Origin: Allochromatium warmingii
GTDB taxonomy: Bacteria; Pseudomonadota; Gammaproteobacteria; Chromatiales; Chromatiaceae
DNA length: 34,146 bases
NCBI RefSeq assembly: GCF_900107145.1
Contig: NZ_FNOW01000028.1
Span: forward strand, 1-34,146
Reading direction: 5' to 3'
The translations under genes were made by a program, and so were the position numbers. Positions 17,410 to 27,013 of the stretch are shown here, in pieces. Numbering within the stretch: the first letter of the stretch is position 1; every line of letters begins with the position of its first letter. The notes under the pieces were generated by a model, which saw only the letters and a list, made by a program, of their open reading frames with translations, ran no database searches and was not told the DNA's origin.

Positions 17410-17847
17410 ACCACCCGCCTCCACCTGCCCCGATACGCCCGCCGCATCATCGCAACCTCTTGAACAATCAGCATTTTATGCACCTATTCGCGCTCGGCAT
17501 GATCTCTGCTTAAGCTCTAACATGTGTCTCAACCGAGACCTCAAGCCACACCGTCGGCCTGTGCGCCGGACGTTTTAGCTAACACGCTGCTGGAGCCGCT
17601 AACTGATCGCTGATTTTGCTCAAACGTATTGACAGATGCTCAGGATGGGCATTGCTTGAGACCGCTAACAGCGGTTCAACGACGAGCTGATAGAGGACAT
17701 TGCAAGTGGCTAGGCTTCGGTTTGGCGCTTTACCGCAAGGGGATGAAACCTCTGGAGAGCTTGATCGATTGAGGGAATCCGGCGCCACTGAGCGTCAAGG
17801 GCTTGAGTTGGGTGGTTCGCCGCGTCAACCAAGTGCAGATAAATCCA

Positions 17848-17865
17848 TTGAGCAAGTTTGCTCAA
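17848..17865 (+). promoter_or_regulatory. Palindrome just upstream of nifU, possible operator
   Basis: TTGAGCAA-GT-TTGCTCAA is a perfect 8-bp inverted repeat ending 23 bases before the nifU ATG. It could be a regulator site or a leader hairpin. The rest of the 17140-17888 gap, apart from the repeats noted and the cydA ribosome-binding site, shows no gene I can support. Confidence 0.45.
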
Positions 17866-17888
17866 GTTAAATGGAGCAGAGACAAGCC

Positions 17889-18809
17889 ATGTGGGACTAT
17901 TCCGAAACCGTTCAGGAGCATTTCTTCAGTCCCCGCAATGCTGGGGCCGTCAAGGACGCCAACGCCGTCGGTGAGGTCGGTTCGCTGTCCTGTGGCGATG
18001 CGCTGCGCTTAACACTCAAGGTCGATCCAGCAACTGACACCATCCTTGCTGCCGGGTTTCAGACCTTCGGCTGCGGCTCGGCGATTGCCTCCAGTTCGGC
18101 GCTGACGGAAATCATCACGGGCATGACGCTCGATCAAGCCTTGCAAGTCAGCAATCAAGATATCGCCGATTATCTCGACGGCCTGCCGCCGGAAAAAATG
18201 CACTGCTCGGTGATGGGCCGCGAGGCGCTGCAAGCCGCTGTCGCCAATTATCGCGGCGAGGTCTGGAGCGACAATCACGAAGAGGGCGCGTTAGTCTGCA
18301 AATGTTTCGCGGTCGATGAAAAATTGATCGAAAACACGATCCGCGCCAATAACCTGAAAACCGTCGAAGAGGTCGTCAACTACACCAAAGCTGGTGGCGG
18401 ATGTTCGGCCTGTCACGAAGGGGTTGAAGAAATTTTGAGCCGTGTGCTCGGCGAATCCGGCCACAGCTTTGCGCCATCGGCGGGGACGACGCCGCTGCCG
18501 GTCAAAGCCGGTCGCCCGCGCTTGACCACCGTCGAGCGCATCCGTCGTATCGAAACCGTGCTCGACAGCGTGCGCCCGACGCTGCAACGCGATCATGGCG
18601 ATATCGAACTCGTCGATGTTGAGGGGCGACAGGTCTATGTCAAGCTGCGCGGTGCCTGTGTTGGCTGTCAGATGGCTGCTGTCACGCTCGACGGCATTCA
18701 GACGCAAATCAGCGAGGCGCTGGGTGAATTTGTGCGCGTGATTCCCGCCGAAGCCCGCGCCCGTCACAGCGCCTCAGCCGCATCAGAATCGCACGTTGCG
18801 TGCGCCTGA
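17889..18809 (+). CDS. nifU: Fe-S cluster assembly scaffold NifU
   Basis: A scaffold on which Fe-S clusters are built with sulfur from NifS, classically for nitrogenase. The 306-residue protein has all three modules. The N-terminal IscU-like domain has Cys35, Cys62 and Cys106. A central permanent 2Fe-2S domain has Cys137, Cys139, Cys172 and Cys175, the same numbering as Azotobacter NifU. The C-terminal Nfu domain has CVGC at 257-260. The start [12 protein letters not shown] is the family N-terminus, so the ATG at 17889 is chosen over an upstream in-frame ATG at 17871. It is followed 37 bp later by nifS. No nitrogenase genes are in the window. Confidence 0.97.
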   Translation: MWDYSETVQEHFFSPRNAGAVKDANAVGEVGSLSCGDALRLTLKVDPATDTILAAGFQTFGCGSAIASSSALTEIITGMTLDQALQVSNQDIADYLDGLPPEKMHCSVMGREALQAAVANYRGEVWSDNHEEGALVCKCFAVDEKLIENTIRANNLKTVEEVVNYTKAGGGCSACHEGVEEILSRVLGESGHSFAPSAGTTPLPVKAGRPRLTTVERIRRIETVLDSVRPTLQRDHGDIELVDVEGRQVYVKLRGACVGCQMAAVTLDGIQTQISEALGEFVRVIPAEARARHSASAASESHVACA

Positions 18810-18846
18810 GCATCCCGCTTTCGACCGTTTGCACGAGGCACGCCCG

Positions 18847-20067
18847 ATGACCGCGACCACGCCCGCCATCTATTTTGACAATAACGCCACCACGCAGGTC
18901 GCGCCCGAGGTGGTCGCGGCGATGCTGCCCTATTTTAGCGAGCAATTCGGCAATCCGTCCTCGCTTCATCAATTCGGCAATCGCGTCGGGCAAGCGATTC
19001 AGCACGCCCGCACCCAGGTGCAAGCTTTGCTCGGAGCTGAGCACGATTCGGAGATTATCTTCACTTCGTGCGGCACCGAATCGGATACGACGGCGATGCT
19101 CTCCGCGCTCAAGGTGCAGCCAGAACGCCGCGAGATCATCACCACAGCGGTTGAGCATCCGGCGGTGCTGGCGCTCTGTCAGCAGTTAGCCAAAGAGGGC
19201 TATACCGTACACTATTTGCCGGTTGACCAACGCGGGCGGCTCGATCTTGCTACCTATGCGCAGTTGCTGTCGGAACGGGTGGCGGTTGTCTCGGTGATGT
19301 GGGCGAACAATGAAACCGGCACCCTATTTCCGGTTGAACGCATGGCTGAGTTGGCGAAAGCCGCCGGCGTGCTATTTCACACCGATGCGGTACAGGCGGT
19401 CGGCAAAATCCCGCTCGATCTCAAGTACAGCGCGATTGATATGCTCTCGCTGTCTGGTCATAAATTGCACGCACCTAAAGGAATTGGCGTGCTCTATTTG
19501 CGGCGCAACACGCGCTTTCGACCGCTGCTACGCGGCGGACATCAGGAACGCGGACGGCGGGCGGGCACCGAAAATAGCGCCGCGATTGTCGCGCTCGGCA
19601 CCGCCTGTGCGATGGCGCTCGATGCGCTCGAACACGAACAGACCGCAGTTCGCGCCTTACGTGATCGGCTCGAACAGGGGTTGCTCGCCGCCGTGCCGAA
19701 CTGTTTTGTAACCGGCGATCCAGACCATCGCTTGCCGAATACCTGCAATATCGCCTTTGAGTACATCGAGGGTGAGGCGATTTTGCTGCTGCTGAACAAA
19801 CTCGGCATCGCCGCATCGAGCGGCTCGGCCTGTACCTCGGGGTCGCTCGAACCTTCGCATGTAATGCGGGCGATGGGCATTCCCTACACTGCCGCGCATG
19901 GCACCATCCGTTTTTCGCTCTCGCGTTACAACACGGCAGAAGAAGTCGAGCGCGTGATTGAAGCTGTGCCGCCGATTGTGGCGCAACTGCGGCGACTTTC
20001 GCCCTATTGGGGTGAAACTGGCCCTATTGTTGATCCGCAACAGGCGTTTGCGCCGACGTATGCGTGA
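18847..20067 (+). CDS. nifS: Cysteine desulfurase NifS
   Basis: A PLP enzyme that takes sulfur from cysteine as an enzyme persulfide and passes it to NifU. The protein has 406 residues. The start IYFDNNATTQVAPEVVAAM is typical. The PLP-binding Lys206 lies in SLSGHKLHAPKG, and the stacking His104 lies in TAVEHPAV. The persulfide Cys329 lies in SSGSACTSGSLEPSHVM, in the NifS/IscS-type long catalytic loop. A GAGG Shine-Dalgarno precedes the ATG. It is in an operon with nifU. The absence of nifV, cysE or nifHDK nearby leaves open whether it serves nitrogenase or general Fe-S assembly. Confidence 0.97.
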   Translation: MTATTPAIYFDNNATTQVAPEVVAAMLPYFSEQFGNPSSLHQFGNRVGQAIQHARTQVQALLGAEHDSEIIFTSCGTESDTTAMLSALKVQPERREIITTAVEHPAVLALCQQLAKEGYTVHYLPVDQRGRLDLATYAQLLSERVAVVSVMWANNETGTLFPVERMAELAKAAGVLFHTDAVQAVGKIPLDLKYSAIDMLSLSGHKLHAPKGIGVLYLRRNTRFRPLLRGGHQERGRRAGTENSAAIVALGTACAMALDALEHEQTAVRALRDRLEQGLLAAVPNCFVTGDPDHRLPNTCNIAFEYIEGEAILLLLNKLGIAASSGSACTSGSLEPSHVMRAMGIPYTAAHGTIRFSLSRYNTAEEVERVIEAVPPIVAQLRRLSPYWGETGPIVDPQQAFAPTYA

Positions 20068-20170
20068 ACAATTTGCGTTGTTTTAAATCGCACGAGATTT
20101 ATTCCCAAGCATAAATTGATACCAACTGATACACCTATTTGCGCATCACCTGCATCAACCGATCCACATT

Positions 20171-20205
20171 AGCGGCTGGTGGCTGGAAGCTGACCGCTGG
20201 CAGCC
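20171..20205. repeat. AGCTG-type interspersed repeat downstream of nifS
   Basis: AGCGGCTGGTGGCTGGAAGC and then TGACCGCTGGCAGCC match the family at 24163 and 25274. Otherwise 20068-20320 holds only A+T-rich spacer with no visible gene or terminator. Confidence 0.6.
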
Positions 20206-20320
20206 CAATTAAACACATCAAAAGCATTGAACAAATCAACTGTTCCGCGCCAAATTTAGCCGTTATATGGCGGCTCTAGCATTGTGTTGCATGTTGTTCA
20301 ATCCCCGAGGTAAGAAGGAG

Positions 20321-20500
20321 ATGTTGGATCCCGAAGTTGGTTACGGCGATGAGTTATTAGAGCGCGTCCCGTCGATCTTGCCACACGAGTCACGCGGCCA
20401 GCCAGCCAGTCTGGACGTGCGCCGCCGTATCGAGCACATGCGCGAAATCAAGCGGTTACGCGAGCTGCTCGACGATCCAGATTTCGACGAATTGAATTGA
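20321..20500 (+). CDS. Small acidic protein of unknown function (PA3496-like C-terminus)
   Basis: A 59-residue soluble protein ending in a charged helix (VRRRIEHMREIKRLREL) and an acidic tail (DDPDFDELN). This layout resembles small gammaproteobacterial proteins of the PA3496 group, whose function is unclear. The assignment is tentative. The ATG at 20321 is favoured because GAGG lies about 10 bases upstream; an AAGGAG abuts the ATG, so a TTG immediately after it is another possible start, and the frame stays open to an ATG at 20267. It lies convergent with mscK. Confidence 0.5.
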   Translation: MLDPEVGYGDELLERVPSILPHESRGQPASLDVRRRIEHMREIKRLRELLDDPDFDELN

Positions 20501-20588
20501 CCCGCGATTGATCCCCGCTGAGGCGGCGTGGCTGGTTGCGTCGCCGCTTGGCTGTATTCATCCCGTCACGCACCACCCCGCCTCTCCC

Positions 20589-23500
20589 CTAACCGATAAC
20601 TGATGGCCTGCTTCGTTGCTCGGCATTGTGTCGAATCGAATGCAGGCGCACATCAAGCGGTTCGTGGGTGTGCAGCCGCACTTCGCGCTGTGGAAAAGCC
20701 ATCGGGATTCCCTCGGCGGCAAACGTATCATAAATTGTCTGATTTAATTCCGTGACCACACCGATGCGCCCGTCGAGTGAATCCATATAACAACGCAGCA
20801 TCAATAACAGCGCGTTATCACCAAAGCCTTCAAAGCTGACTAATGGAGCCGGATCGTCGAGCACCCGTTCATGTTCGTTGGCAATGCGCCCGAGTAATTC
20901 GAGTGCTTTGCGCGTGTCGCTGCCGTATTCGATACCGATGGGAATACTGATGCGATTTTGCTGATCGGTTAGCGTCCAGTTGAGCAGGCGGCCAGTGATA
21001 AATTCTTTATTCGGCACCAGCAATTCTTGCCGATCCCAATTGCGAATGGTGGTTGCGCGAATGCGAATATTTGTGACCACGCCGGTGGTATCACCAATCG
21101 TCACAATATCGCCAACGCGCACCGGACGCTCAAATAAAATAATTAAACCGCTAATAAAGTTGCCGATAATCTCTTGCAATCCAAAACCAATGCCGACGCC
21201 GAGTGCTGCAACTAACCATTGAATTTGGCCCCATTGCATTCCCAGCGTATTAAAAGCCAGCAAAAAAGCCACCGTTGTAATTAAATAACTCGATAGCGTT
21301 TTAATGGTATAACGCGCTCCCGCAGACAGCGCGTTGCTTTGTAACAGCAAAATTTCGAGCAGCGCCGGTAAATTCCGCGCCGCAATGGTGGCGACGGCGA
21401 CAATTAAAATCACCATGCCAATATCTGCGACTGTGACCGGAATTAACTGTTCAGCGCCATTAACCACGCCGCTATAATGCCAGAGGGCGAAGCGTTCCAA
21501 GACGCTAAATGCCGGCAGCACTTCCGACCAGGTTGCCCACAAGCCAATAACGCCAGCCATAAAGATCGCGGCATTAATCAGGTGGCGTGTTTGTTCATCG
21601 AGCGCGGCTAAATCCGGTTCCGCTTCATCAACCTGAAACACCTCCGGTACCGCGCTTGTATCACTACGCTCAGACGGTTCATGCTCGGCTTGAGCACGGC
21701 GGGCAGCTTGACGTTCCAATGCCGCTTGCAGCGCGATGCGGCGACGGGTGATGCTCAACCAGCGCACGACGGTTTGTTGCGCCACAATCAGCCCCAGCAC
21801 CAACCAGAGTTGATACACCAGCGATTGAAACAAGATCGCGGCGGTGTAGAGATAGCCGACTGCGGCCAGCACCGCCAGCGCCAGCGGAATCCCGACAATC
21901 AGCGGAAACCACAGCGAGCGCAGGCGATAGAGCCAGCCGTGCGGATGATCGAGCAAAAACTGTTTGATCGCGCCCTGACTCGGATGCAGCAGCCGCGCAA
22001 AAAACACGCTCGTTCCGATCAAGCACGCAATCAGCAGCACGCGCCCGAGGCTATGGGTGTGCGCCGGATCGTTGTATTGATAGAGTGCGCCAGTCATCAG
22101 CGCCAGCGGCACAACGTAGAGCGTAAACCAGCCGAAATCACGGCGGAGACGGGTGAGCGTGGTCAGTTTCCAGCGAAAATGCTTTTCGGCGACCCCGCTG
22201 CTCAGGGCCAGCAGCCGGAACACGCGCAGACAGTAGAGACCAAAGGCGACCTGACTTAAGCCCGCACCCAGCGCCCGTGTGTAGGGCGTGGCCAGCGGCG
22301 ACAGCATGAGCTGTTGGCCGAGCAGCCAGAACAAATAGGCCGCCGGCAGTGCGATCAACAGGGTCAGACCGAGTGCTTCCAGCGTCAGGCGAATGCTATC
22401 GGTACGCACCCGCCGCAGTGGTTCAGCGCGGGCGCGAATCGCCCGCCGAGCGCGGGGCGTGAGCGCAATTAGCACGATATTGAGCGCCAAGCCCAGCCAA
22501 AATAACGGCGAATGCCGGATACGCTCATTGAGCACCTGCACCACCTCCGCCCCGCCGTCGAGTGACACCAGCCAGCCGAGCGCCGCGGGCAGATTGGTCA
22601 GGGTGTCGAGATTGACTACAGTGGCACTGCGCACCCAGAGCAGATTTTCGGCCAGAAACGCTTCGTAGATTTGCGCCGCCTGCACCACCTGTTCGGCGGC
22701 ATAATTCAGCTCACTGAGCTGGTGGATCGAGTCATCTTCGCTCTTGATGACTTGGCGCAACAGATTTTGGCGCTGCTTGAGCACATCGAGCAGTTCTGGG
22801 CGCACGCCGCGTGCCTGCACCGCCGGTTCACTCAGCGCCAGCTCATCGAGATAGCGATCCAGATCGCGCAATTGGCGATCCTCCTCACGATGACGAATCT
22901 GACGCAAGGTGGCATCGGCAATCGCATTCTCGCGGGCGTTGATTTGATGACGATACTGGCGCTGATCGGGCAGTTGATTGCGCTGATCGAGCAGCACCTG
23001 ACCCAGCGCCCGCGTCAAACCGGCGACCTCTAGTCGCTGCTTCGCGCCGCGATAATCATCTTCGATGCGTTTGCGCTCGGCTTCCACCCGCGCCCGCTCT
23101 TCGCTCAAACCGGATAATTGCTGCGCACTGGCACTCAAGGCCGCTGTCAGCGCCGCATTGTGCTGCAACCACTCGCGCACCAACGGATGCTTATCCTCAG
23201 CTTCACGCTGGGCGCGTTCGGCCGCCTGTTGCTCGACCTGCGCTTGCTCGGCACGTTGTTGACTTAACGCCTCTTCCAGCGCCCGCTGCTGAACACGTAA
23301 ATCGCGCAAGTGCAACGCTGCCAAATCGTGCTGAAGTTTCAGTAGGGTCAGACTAGCGGGCTGGCTCAACAGCTCCTGTTCCAGCATCCGCATCTCACTC
23401 TGCAACGCTTGACGCTGGGTCTGCGCTGCCCAAGCCTGCGCTTGCGTCAATTCGGGCGCGTCATCAGTGAGCGGCGGTGTATCAGTGGTCTGCGCATCAA

Positions 23501-24056
23501 GCGCCTGTTTAATCACAATCAGCCGCTCACGGGCTGCTTCCGGTCGGCGCTGACTGGCGTCGATCAATTGATTGAGTTCATTCACGCGCAATTCTTGCGC
23601 AGCGGTTTCAGCTTGCGCTTGATTCAGTCGTTGACTGAGTTGATCGCTGGTTAATCCCGTCGGCAATTTTGGCGGTTTAGCAGATCCGGCACTGGTTTCA
23701 CGCTCCAGCGTTTTCTGCAATGCTTGCGTTTGTTTCGGTGCTGCTTTTAAGGCATCCGCTAATTCTGTCCGCCGCGCATCGAATTTTTCAATCTCACTTA
23801 CATTCACCAGTGCGCGACGATAGAGTTCTATTAAGCTCGATTTAAGCGTTTCATCAAGGCTGGTGCTGGCTTCAAGTAATTTAATCTGCGCTTCAATCTG
23901 GGATTGCGTTGGGAGCGGTGTTGAGGTGGCGGCTGCTGAACGCGAACTGGATGTAGAAGCGGCATCCTGAGCATATAGATTCAGTGATAGCCCAGACAAC
24001 ACCACTAATAACACCGCGCCTAATCGAAATAGCGGAGAGGATATATAATCAATCAT
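20589..24056 (-). CDS. mscK: Large mechanosensitive channel, MscK/KefA type
   Basis: An 1155-residue inner-membrane channel that opens under osmotic stress. It has a signal peptide (about 1-29), a long periplasmic Gln/Ala/Glu-rich coiled-coil domain (about 40-470), about eleven membrane segments (about 500-960) and a C-terminal MscS core. The pore-lining helix and beta domain are marked by LGVGIGFGLQEIIGNFISG, then FERPVRVGDIV and the NWDRQELLVPNKEFI motif. E. coli MscK is 1120 residues with the same order. The start has GGAG 8-9 bases upstream. It stands alone between small intergenic repeats. E. coli MscK also needs external K+; nothing here shows whether that is shared. Confidence 0.92.
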   Translation of the reverse strand: MIDYISSPLFRLGAVLLVVLSGLSLNLYAQDAASTSSSRSAAATSTPLPTQSQIEAQIKLLEASTSLDETLKSSLIELYRRALVNVSEIEKFDARRTELADALKAAPKQTQALQKTLERETSAGSAKPPKLPTGLTSDQLSQRLNQAQAETAAQELRVNELNQLIDASQRRPEAARERLIVIKQALDAQTTDTPPLTDDAPELTQAQAWAAQTQRQALQSEMRMLEQELLSQPASLTLLKLQHDLAALHLRDLRVQQRALEEALSQQRAEQAQVEQQAAERAQREAEDKHPLVREWLQHNAALTAALSASAQQLSGLSEERARVEAERKRIEDDYRGAKQRLEVAGLTRALGQVLLDQRNQLPDQRQYRHQINARENAIADATLRQIRHREEDRQLRDLDRYLDELALSEPAVQARGVRPELLDVLKQRQNLLRQVIKSEDDSIHQLSELNYAAEQVVQAAQIYEAFLAENLLWVRSATVVNLDTLTNLPAALGWLVSLDGGAEVVQVLNERIRHSPLFWLGLALNIVLIALTPRARRAIRARAEPLRRVRTDSIRLTLEALGLTLLIALPAAYLFWLLGQQLMLSPLATPYTRALGAGLSQVAFGLYCLRVFRLLALSSGVAEKHFRWKLTTLTRLRRDFGWFTLYVVPLALMTGALYQYNDPAHTHSLGRVLLIACLIGTSVFFARLLHPSQGAIKQFLLDHPHGWLYRLRSLWFPLIVGIPLALAVLAAVGYLYTAAILFQSLVYQLWLVLGLIVAQQTVVRWLSITRRRIALQAALERQAARRAQAEHEPSERSDTSAVPEVFQVDEAEPDLAALDEQTRHLINAAIFMAGVIGLWATWSEVLPAFSVLERFALWHYSGVVNGAEQLIPVTVADIGMVILIVAVATIAARNLPALLEILLLQSNALSAGARYTIKTLSSYLITTVAFLLAFNTLGMQWGQIQWLVAALGVGIGFGLQEIIGNFISGLIILFERPVRVGDIVTIGDTTGVVTNIRIRATTIRNWDRQELLVPNKEFITGRLLNWTLTDQQNRISIPIGIEYGSDTRKALELLGRIANEHERVLDDPAPLVSFEGFGDNALLLMLRCYMDSLDGRIGVVTELNQTIYDTFAAEGIPMAFPQREVRLHTHEPLDVRLHSIRHNAEQRSRPSVIG

Positions 24057-24073
24057 GGGGGAAATCTCCGGAA

Positions 24074-24100
24074 CAGCTTCTAGCTATCAGCGATCAGCCG
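24074..24100. repeat. AGCTG-type interspersed repeat upstream of mscK
   Basis: CAGCTTCTAGCTATCAGCGA followed by TCAGCCG is, on the minus strand, a relative of the repeat at 25274. It lies within 50 bp of the mscK start. Confidence 0.5.
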
Positions 24101-24162
24101 TTTTAACAAGCGGTTTTATCACAATGGCGCGGCGAAATAGCGCGGTTAGTGACACGCTGCTA

Positions 24163-24190
24163 TAGCTGGAAGCTAAAAGCTGGCCGCTGC
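24163..24190. repeat. AGCTG-type interspersed repeat at the pilT stop
   Basis: TAGCTGGAAGCTAAAAGCTG and then GCCGCTGC abut the pilT stop codon. Confidence 0.6.
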
Positions 24191-25227
24191 TACATAAAAT
24201 CCTCTTTATTCTGCGCTTTCGCCCGCGCATCTTGGCGGTTAATCAATCCTTTAGAAATTAATTCTTTAAGATTTTGATCGAGCGTCTGCATGCCATGCGC
24301 TTGACCGGTCTGGATTGATGAATACATCTGCGCAATTTTCGCCTCACGGATGAGGTTGCGAATAGCTGGAGTGCCGATCATGATTTCATGCGCCGCAATG
24401 CGTCCACCACCAACTTTTTTGAGCAGCGTTTGCGAAATCACTGCACGCAATGATTCGGAAAGCATAGCGCGTACCATGTCTTTTTCAGCGGCGGGGAATA
24501 CGTCAATAATACGGTCAATCGTTTTGGCCGCTGAGGTAGTATGCAGCGTGCCGAAAACTAAGTGACCCGTTTCAGCAGCGGTCAGCGCCAATCGGATGGT
24601 TTCCAGATCGCGCATTTCACCGACGAGAATAATATCCGGGTCTTGGCGCAAGGCCGAGCGCAAGGCTTCGCTAAATCCGAGGGTGTCTTTATGGACTTCA
24701 CGCTGGTTAATTAGACATTTTTTGCTGATATGCACAAATTCGATTGGATCTTCAATCGTAAGAATATGCGCGTATTCATTTTCGTTAATATGATCAATCA
24801 TCGCTGCTAATGTGGTTGATTTACCGGAACCTGTCGGCCCAGTGACCAAAATCAACCCACGCGGAACATCAATAATATCTTTGAAACTTTTGGGCGCTTT
24901 GAGTTCTTCAAATGAAAGCACTTTGGAAGGAATCGTGCGAAAGACCGCGCCCGCGCCACGCTTTTGATTAAAAGCATTGACACGAAATCGTGCTACACCG
25001 GGAATTTCAAATGAAAAGTCGGTTTCTAAAAATTCTTCATAATCTTTGCGCTGCTTGTCATTCATAATATCGTAGACAAGCGAATGCACGGCTCGATGTT
25101 CCAACGGCGGAACATTGATGCGGCGCATATCGCCATCGACGCGAATCATAGGCGGCAAGCCAGCGGATAAATGCAAGTCAGAAGCGTGATTTTTGACGCT
25201 AAAGGCCAGTAATTCGGCGATATCCAC
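24190..25227 (-). CDS. pilT: Type IV pilus retraction ATPase PilT
   Basis: A cytoplasmic hexameric motor that depolymerises type IV pili for twitching motility. The 345-residue protein matches PilT over its whole length, starting DIAELLAFSVKNHASDLHLS. It has Walker A GPTGSGKST (130-138), an Asp box (ILTIEDPIEF), Walker B DPDIILVGEMRD and a His box (LVFGTLHTTSA). The C-terminal AIRNLIRE motif, needed for retraction in PilT, is also present. The start is GTG with GGAG 9 bases upstream. No pilU follows, unlike the usual pilTU pair. The upstream neighbour is a hybrid kinase on the same strand, 49 bp away. Confidence 0.95.
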   Translation of the reverse strand: MDIAELLAFSVKNHASDLHLSAGLPPMIRVDGDMRRINVPPLEHRAVHSLVYDIMNDKQRKDYEEFLETDFSFEIPGVARFRVNAFNQKRGAGAVFRTIPSKVLSFEELKAPKSFKDIIDVPRGLILVTGPTGSGKSTTLAAMIDHINENEYAHILTIEDPIEFVHISKKCLINQREVHKDTLGFSEALRSALRQDPDIILVGEMRDLETIRLALTAAETGHLVFGTLHTTSAAKTIDRIIDVFPAAEKDMVRAMLSESLRAVISQTLLKKVGGGRIAAHEIMIGTPAIRNLIREAKIAQMYSSIQTGQAHGMQTLDQNLKELISKGLINRQDARAKAQNKEDFM

Positions 25228-25273
25228 GGTGTTTGGCTCCGGTTAAAGAATTGAGTGAGCGATGAGTTTTCGG

Positions 25274-25318
25274 CGATCAGCTATTAGCCGCCAGTGATCC
25301 GCTTCCAGCCGTCAGCTC
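25274..25318. repeat. AGCTG-type repeat that overlaps the end of the kinase gene
   Basis: The stretch reads, on the minus strand, GAGCTGACGGCTGGAAGCGG, then ATCACTGGCGGCTAATAGCTGATCG. It supplies about the last 12 codons and the stop codon of the histidine kinase gene. Confidence 0.65.
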
Positions 25319-26998
25319 ATCTCGGTGCGGCGCACAGTGCTGTAATAAACAGGCAACCAGCGATTCTAATTCCAGCGGTTTCGGGAGCACGGCATTGACA
25401 CCGGCAGCCTGCGCAATGGCAATTTGTTCAGTCAGCACACCGGCGGTTAAGGCAATAATCGGCAGGCTGCTGAATCTAAATCCGAGTTGGTCGCGAATCA
25501 GGCGCGTGGCCGCCAAGCCATCGAGAATCGGCATGTGCCAATCCATTAAAATCGCGTCGAATTGCTCGGGATGTGCGGTCAAATCCATGATCGCTTGTTG
25601 CCCATCAGCCGCTAATGTCACCTGTGCTCCTTCGCGCTGGAGCAGATATTCGAGCAGTTCGCGATGCATGCCGCTGTCATCGACAACCAGTAGCTGTAGG
25701 CCGTGCAAGCGTTCCGTTGTCGTCGGCATGGCCGTCGCCAGCCGCGACATCGGTGGCCGTTCGTTGACGGCTTGGGTGTGAAAACTTAGCTCGAACCAAA
25801 AGCGGCTGCCGTGATTGGGTTGACTCGCGACGCCAATCACGCCGTCCATCAGCTCGACCAGTCGTTTGCAGATCACTAAGCCTAAGCCACTGCCGCCATA
25901 GCGTCGGGTGAAGCTGCTGTCGGCTTGGGTGAAGGGGTTGAACAGACGCGGGAGGATGTCGGGGGCAATGCCGATGCCGCTATCTTCAACCTCAAAGCGC
26001 AGGTGGTGCGTCATCGCATCGTGGTGGAGCACCTGGAGATGCAGCGCAACCTGACCGTGATCGGTGAATTTGATCGCATTATTGAGCAGATTCATCAAAA
26101 TCTGTTCCAGCCGCAACGCATCACCGTACAGCGGGCCGCGTGCGACCAGCGGGACTGGATCGAAGTGAAGCGCCAGTCCTTTGCTTGCGGCAGCGTGGCT
26201 AATCAGCCCATCGAGTTTGGCCAGCAGCGGTTCGAGCTGAAAGCATTGGGTTTCGATGCGCAGTTGTCGCGCTTCGATCCGCGCCAGATCCAAAATATCA
26301 TTGAGAACCGCCAGCAGGGCTTGACCAGCGTGGCGAATATGTTCAACCAGTGCGCGTTGATCGTCATTGAGCGTGCCAAATTCGAGCACCTGCGCCATAC
26401 CGAGCACAATATTGAGCGGCGTGCGAATTTCGTGGCTCATGTGTGAGAGAAATTCACTTTTGGCGCAATCAGCTGCTTCCGCCGCTTCGCGTGCTTCGTG
26501 CAGCTCCAGTGCCTGCTGTTGCGCACACCAATACTGTTCACGCAGTGCAAGCTGACTTTCAATCAGATTGCGCATCTGCTCCAGTAACAGCGTGATGTCG
26601 TGGTTCTCAGGATAGGCCTGGTCATGGAGCAGACAGAGCGTGCCGAAGGCTTCGCCGGTGCTGAGACGAATCGGCACGCCGAGATAGGCATTAAACTGGT
26701 GCTGGCGCTGATCGGGGTTATCGCACCATTCTGGCGACTGCGTGGCATCGACCACATGCAGCAGTTGGCCGCTGGCAATCACGCGCTCACAGTACAGACC
26801 GGAGTCGCTGAGTCGTGCGCGGTCGCCGACATGATACGGATTGTTGGGACTGGCGCTGGCGACCGCAACCGCGATGTCATCGCCGATGCGATGCCGGATG
26901 AGACAGGCTCGCACCTGCGCCAAGCGTGCCATCAGATCGACAATCGTTTGCCACTGCGCCAGCGTTGCGGGCGGGATGCAATCAGCCGCTGTCTGCAA
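25277..26998 (-). CDS. Cytoplasmic hybrid histidine kinase (GAF-HisKA-HATPase-REC)
   Basis: A 573-residue two-component sensor without membrane segments. In order: a GAF domain (about 15-155, ending YLGVPIRLSTGEAFGTLCLL), a short coiled linker, HisKA with phospho-acceptor His189 (SHMSHEIRTPLN), and HATPase_c with N box NLLNNAIKF, G1 DSGIGI and G2 GGSGLGL. A receiver follows with acidic pair D440/D441 and phosphoacceptor D486 (ILMDWHMPILDG). There is no output domain. The TTG start has a GGAGGA Shine-Dalgarno about 7 bases upstream. It follows purE by 15 bp, so it may be read from the pur unit. Its extreme C-terminus is encoded by an interspersed repeat. Confidence 0.9.
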   Translation of the reverse strand: MQTAADCIPPATLAQWQTIVDLMARLAQVRACLIRHRIGDDIAVAVASASPNNPYHVGDRARLSDSGLYCERVIASGQLLHVVDATQSPEWCDNPDQRQHQFNAYLGVPIRLSTGEAFGTLCLLHDQAYPENHDITLLLEQMRNLIESQLALREQYWCAQQQALELHEAREAAEAADCAKSEFLSHMSHEIRTPLNIVLGMAQVLEFGTLNDDQRALVEHIRHAGQALLAVLNDILDLARIEARQLRIETQCFQLEPLLAKLDGLISHAAASKGLALHFDPVPLVARGPLYGDALRLEQILMNLLNNAIKFTDHGQVALHLQVLHHDAMTHHLRFEVEDSGIGIAPDILPRLFNPFTQADSSFTRRYGGSGLGLVICKRLVELMDGVIGVASQPNHGSRFWFELSFHTQAVNERPPMSRLATAMPTTTERLHGLQLLVVDDSGMHRELLEYLLQREGAQVTLAADGQQAIMDLTAHPEQFDAILMDWHMPILDGLAATRLIRDQLGFRFSSLPIIALTAGVLTEQIAIAQAAGVNAVLPKPLELESLVACLLQHCAPHRDELTAGSGSLAANS

Positions 26999-27013
26999 GA
27001 CACCATCCTCCAG

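Noticed and set aside
17600-17830. Sigma-54 promoter for nifU
   Set aside because: Candidates near 17637 and 17736 have 9 bases between GG and GC instead of 10, and one near 17808 fits the spacing but not the surrounding consensus.
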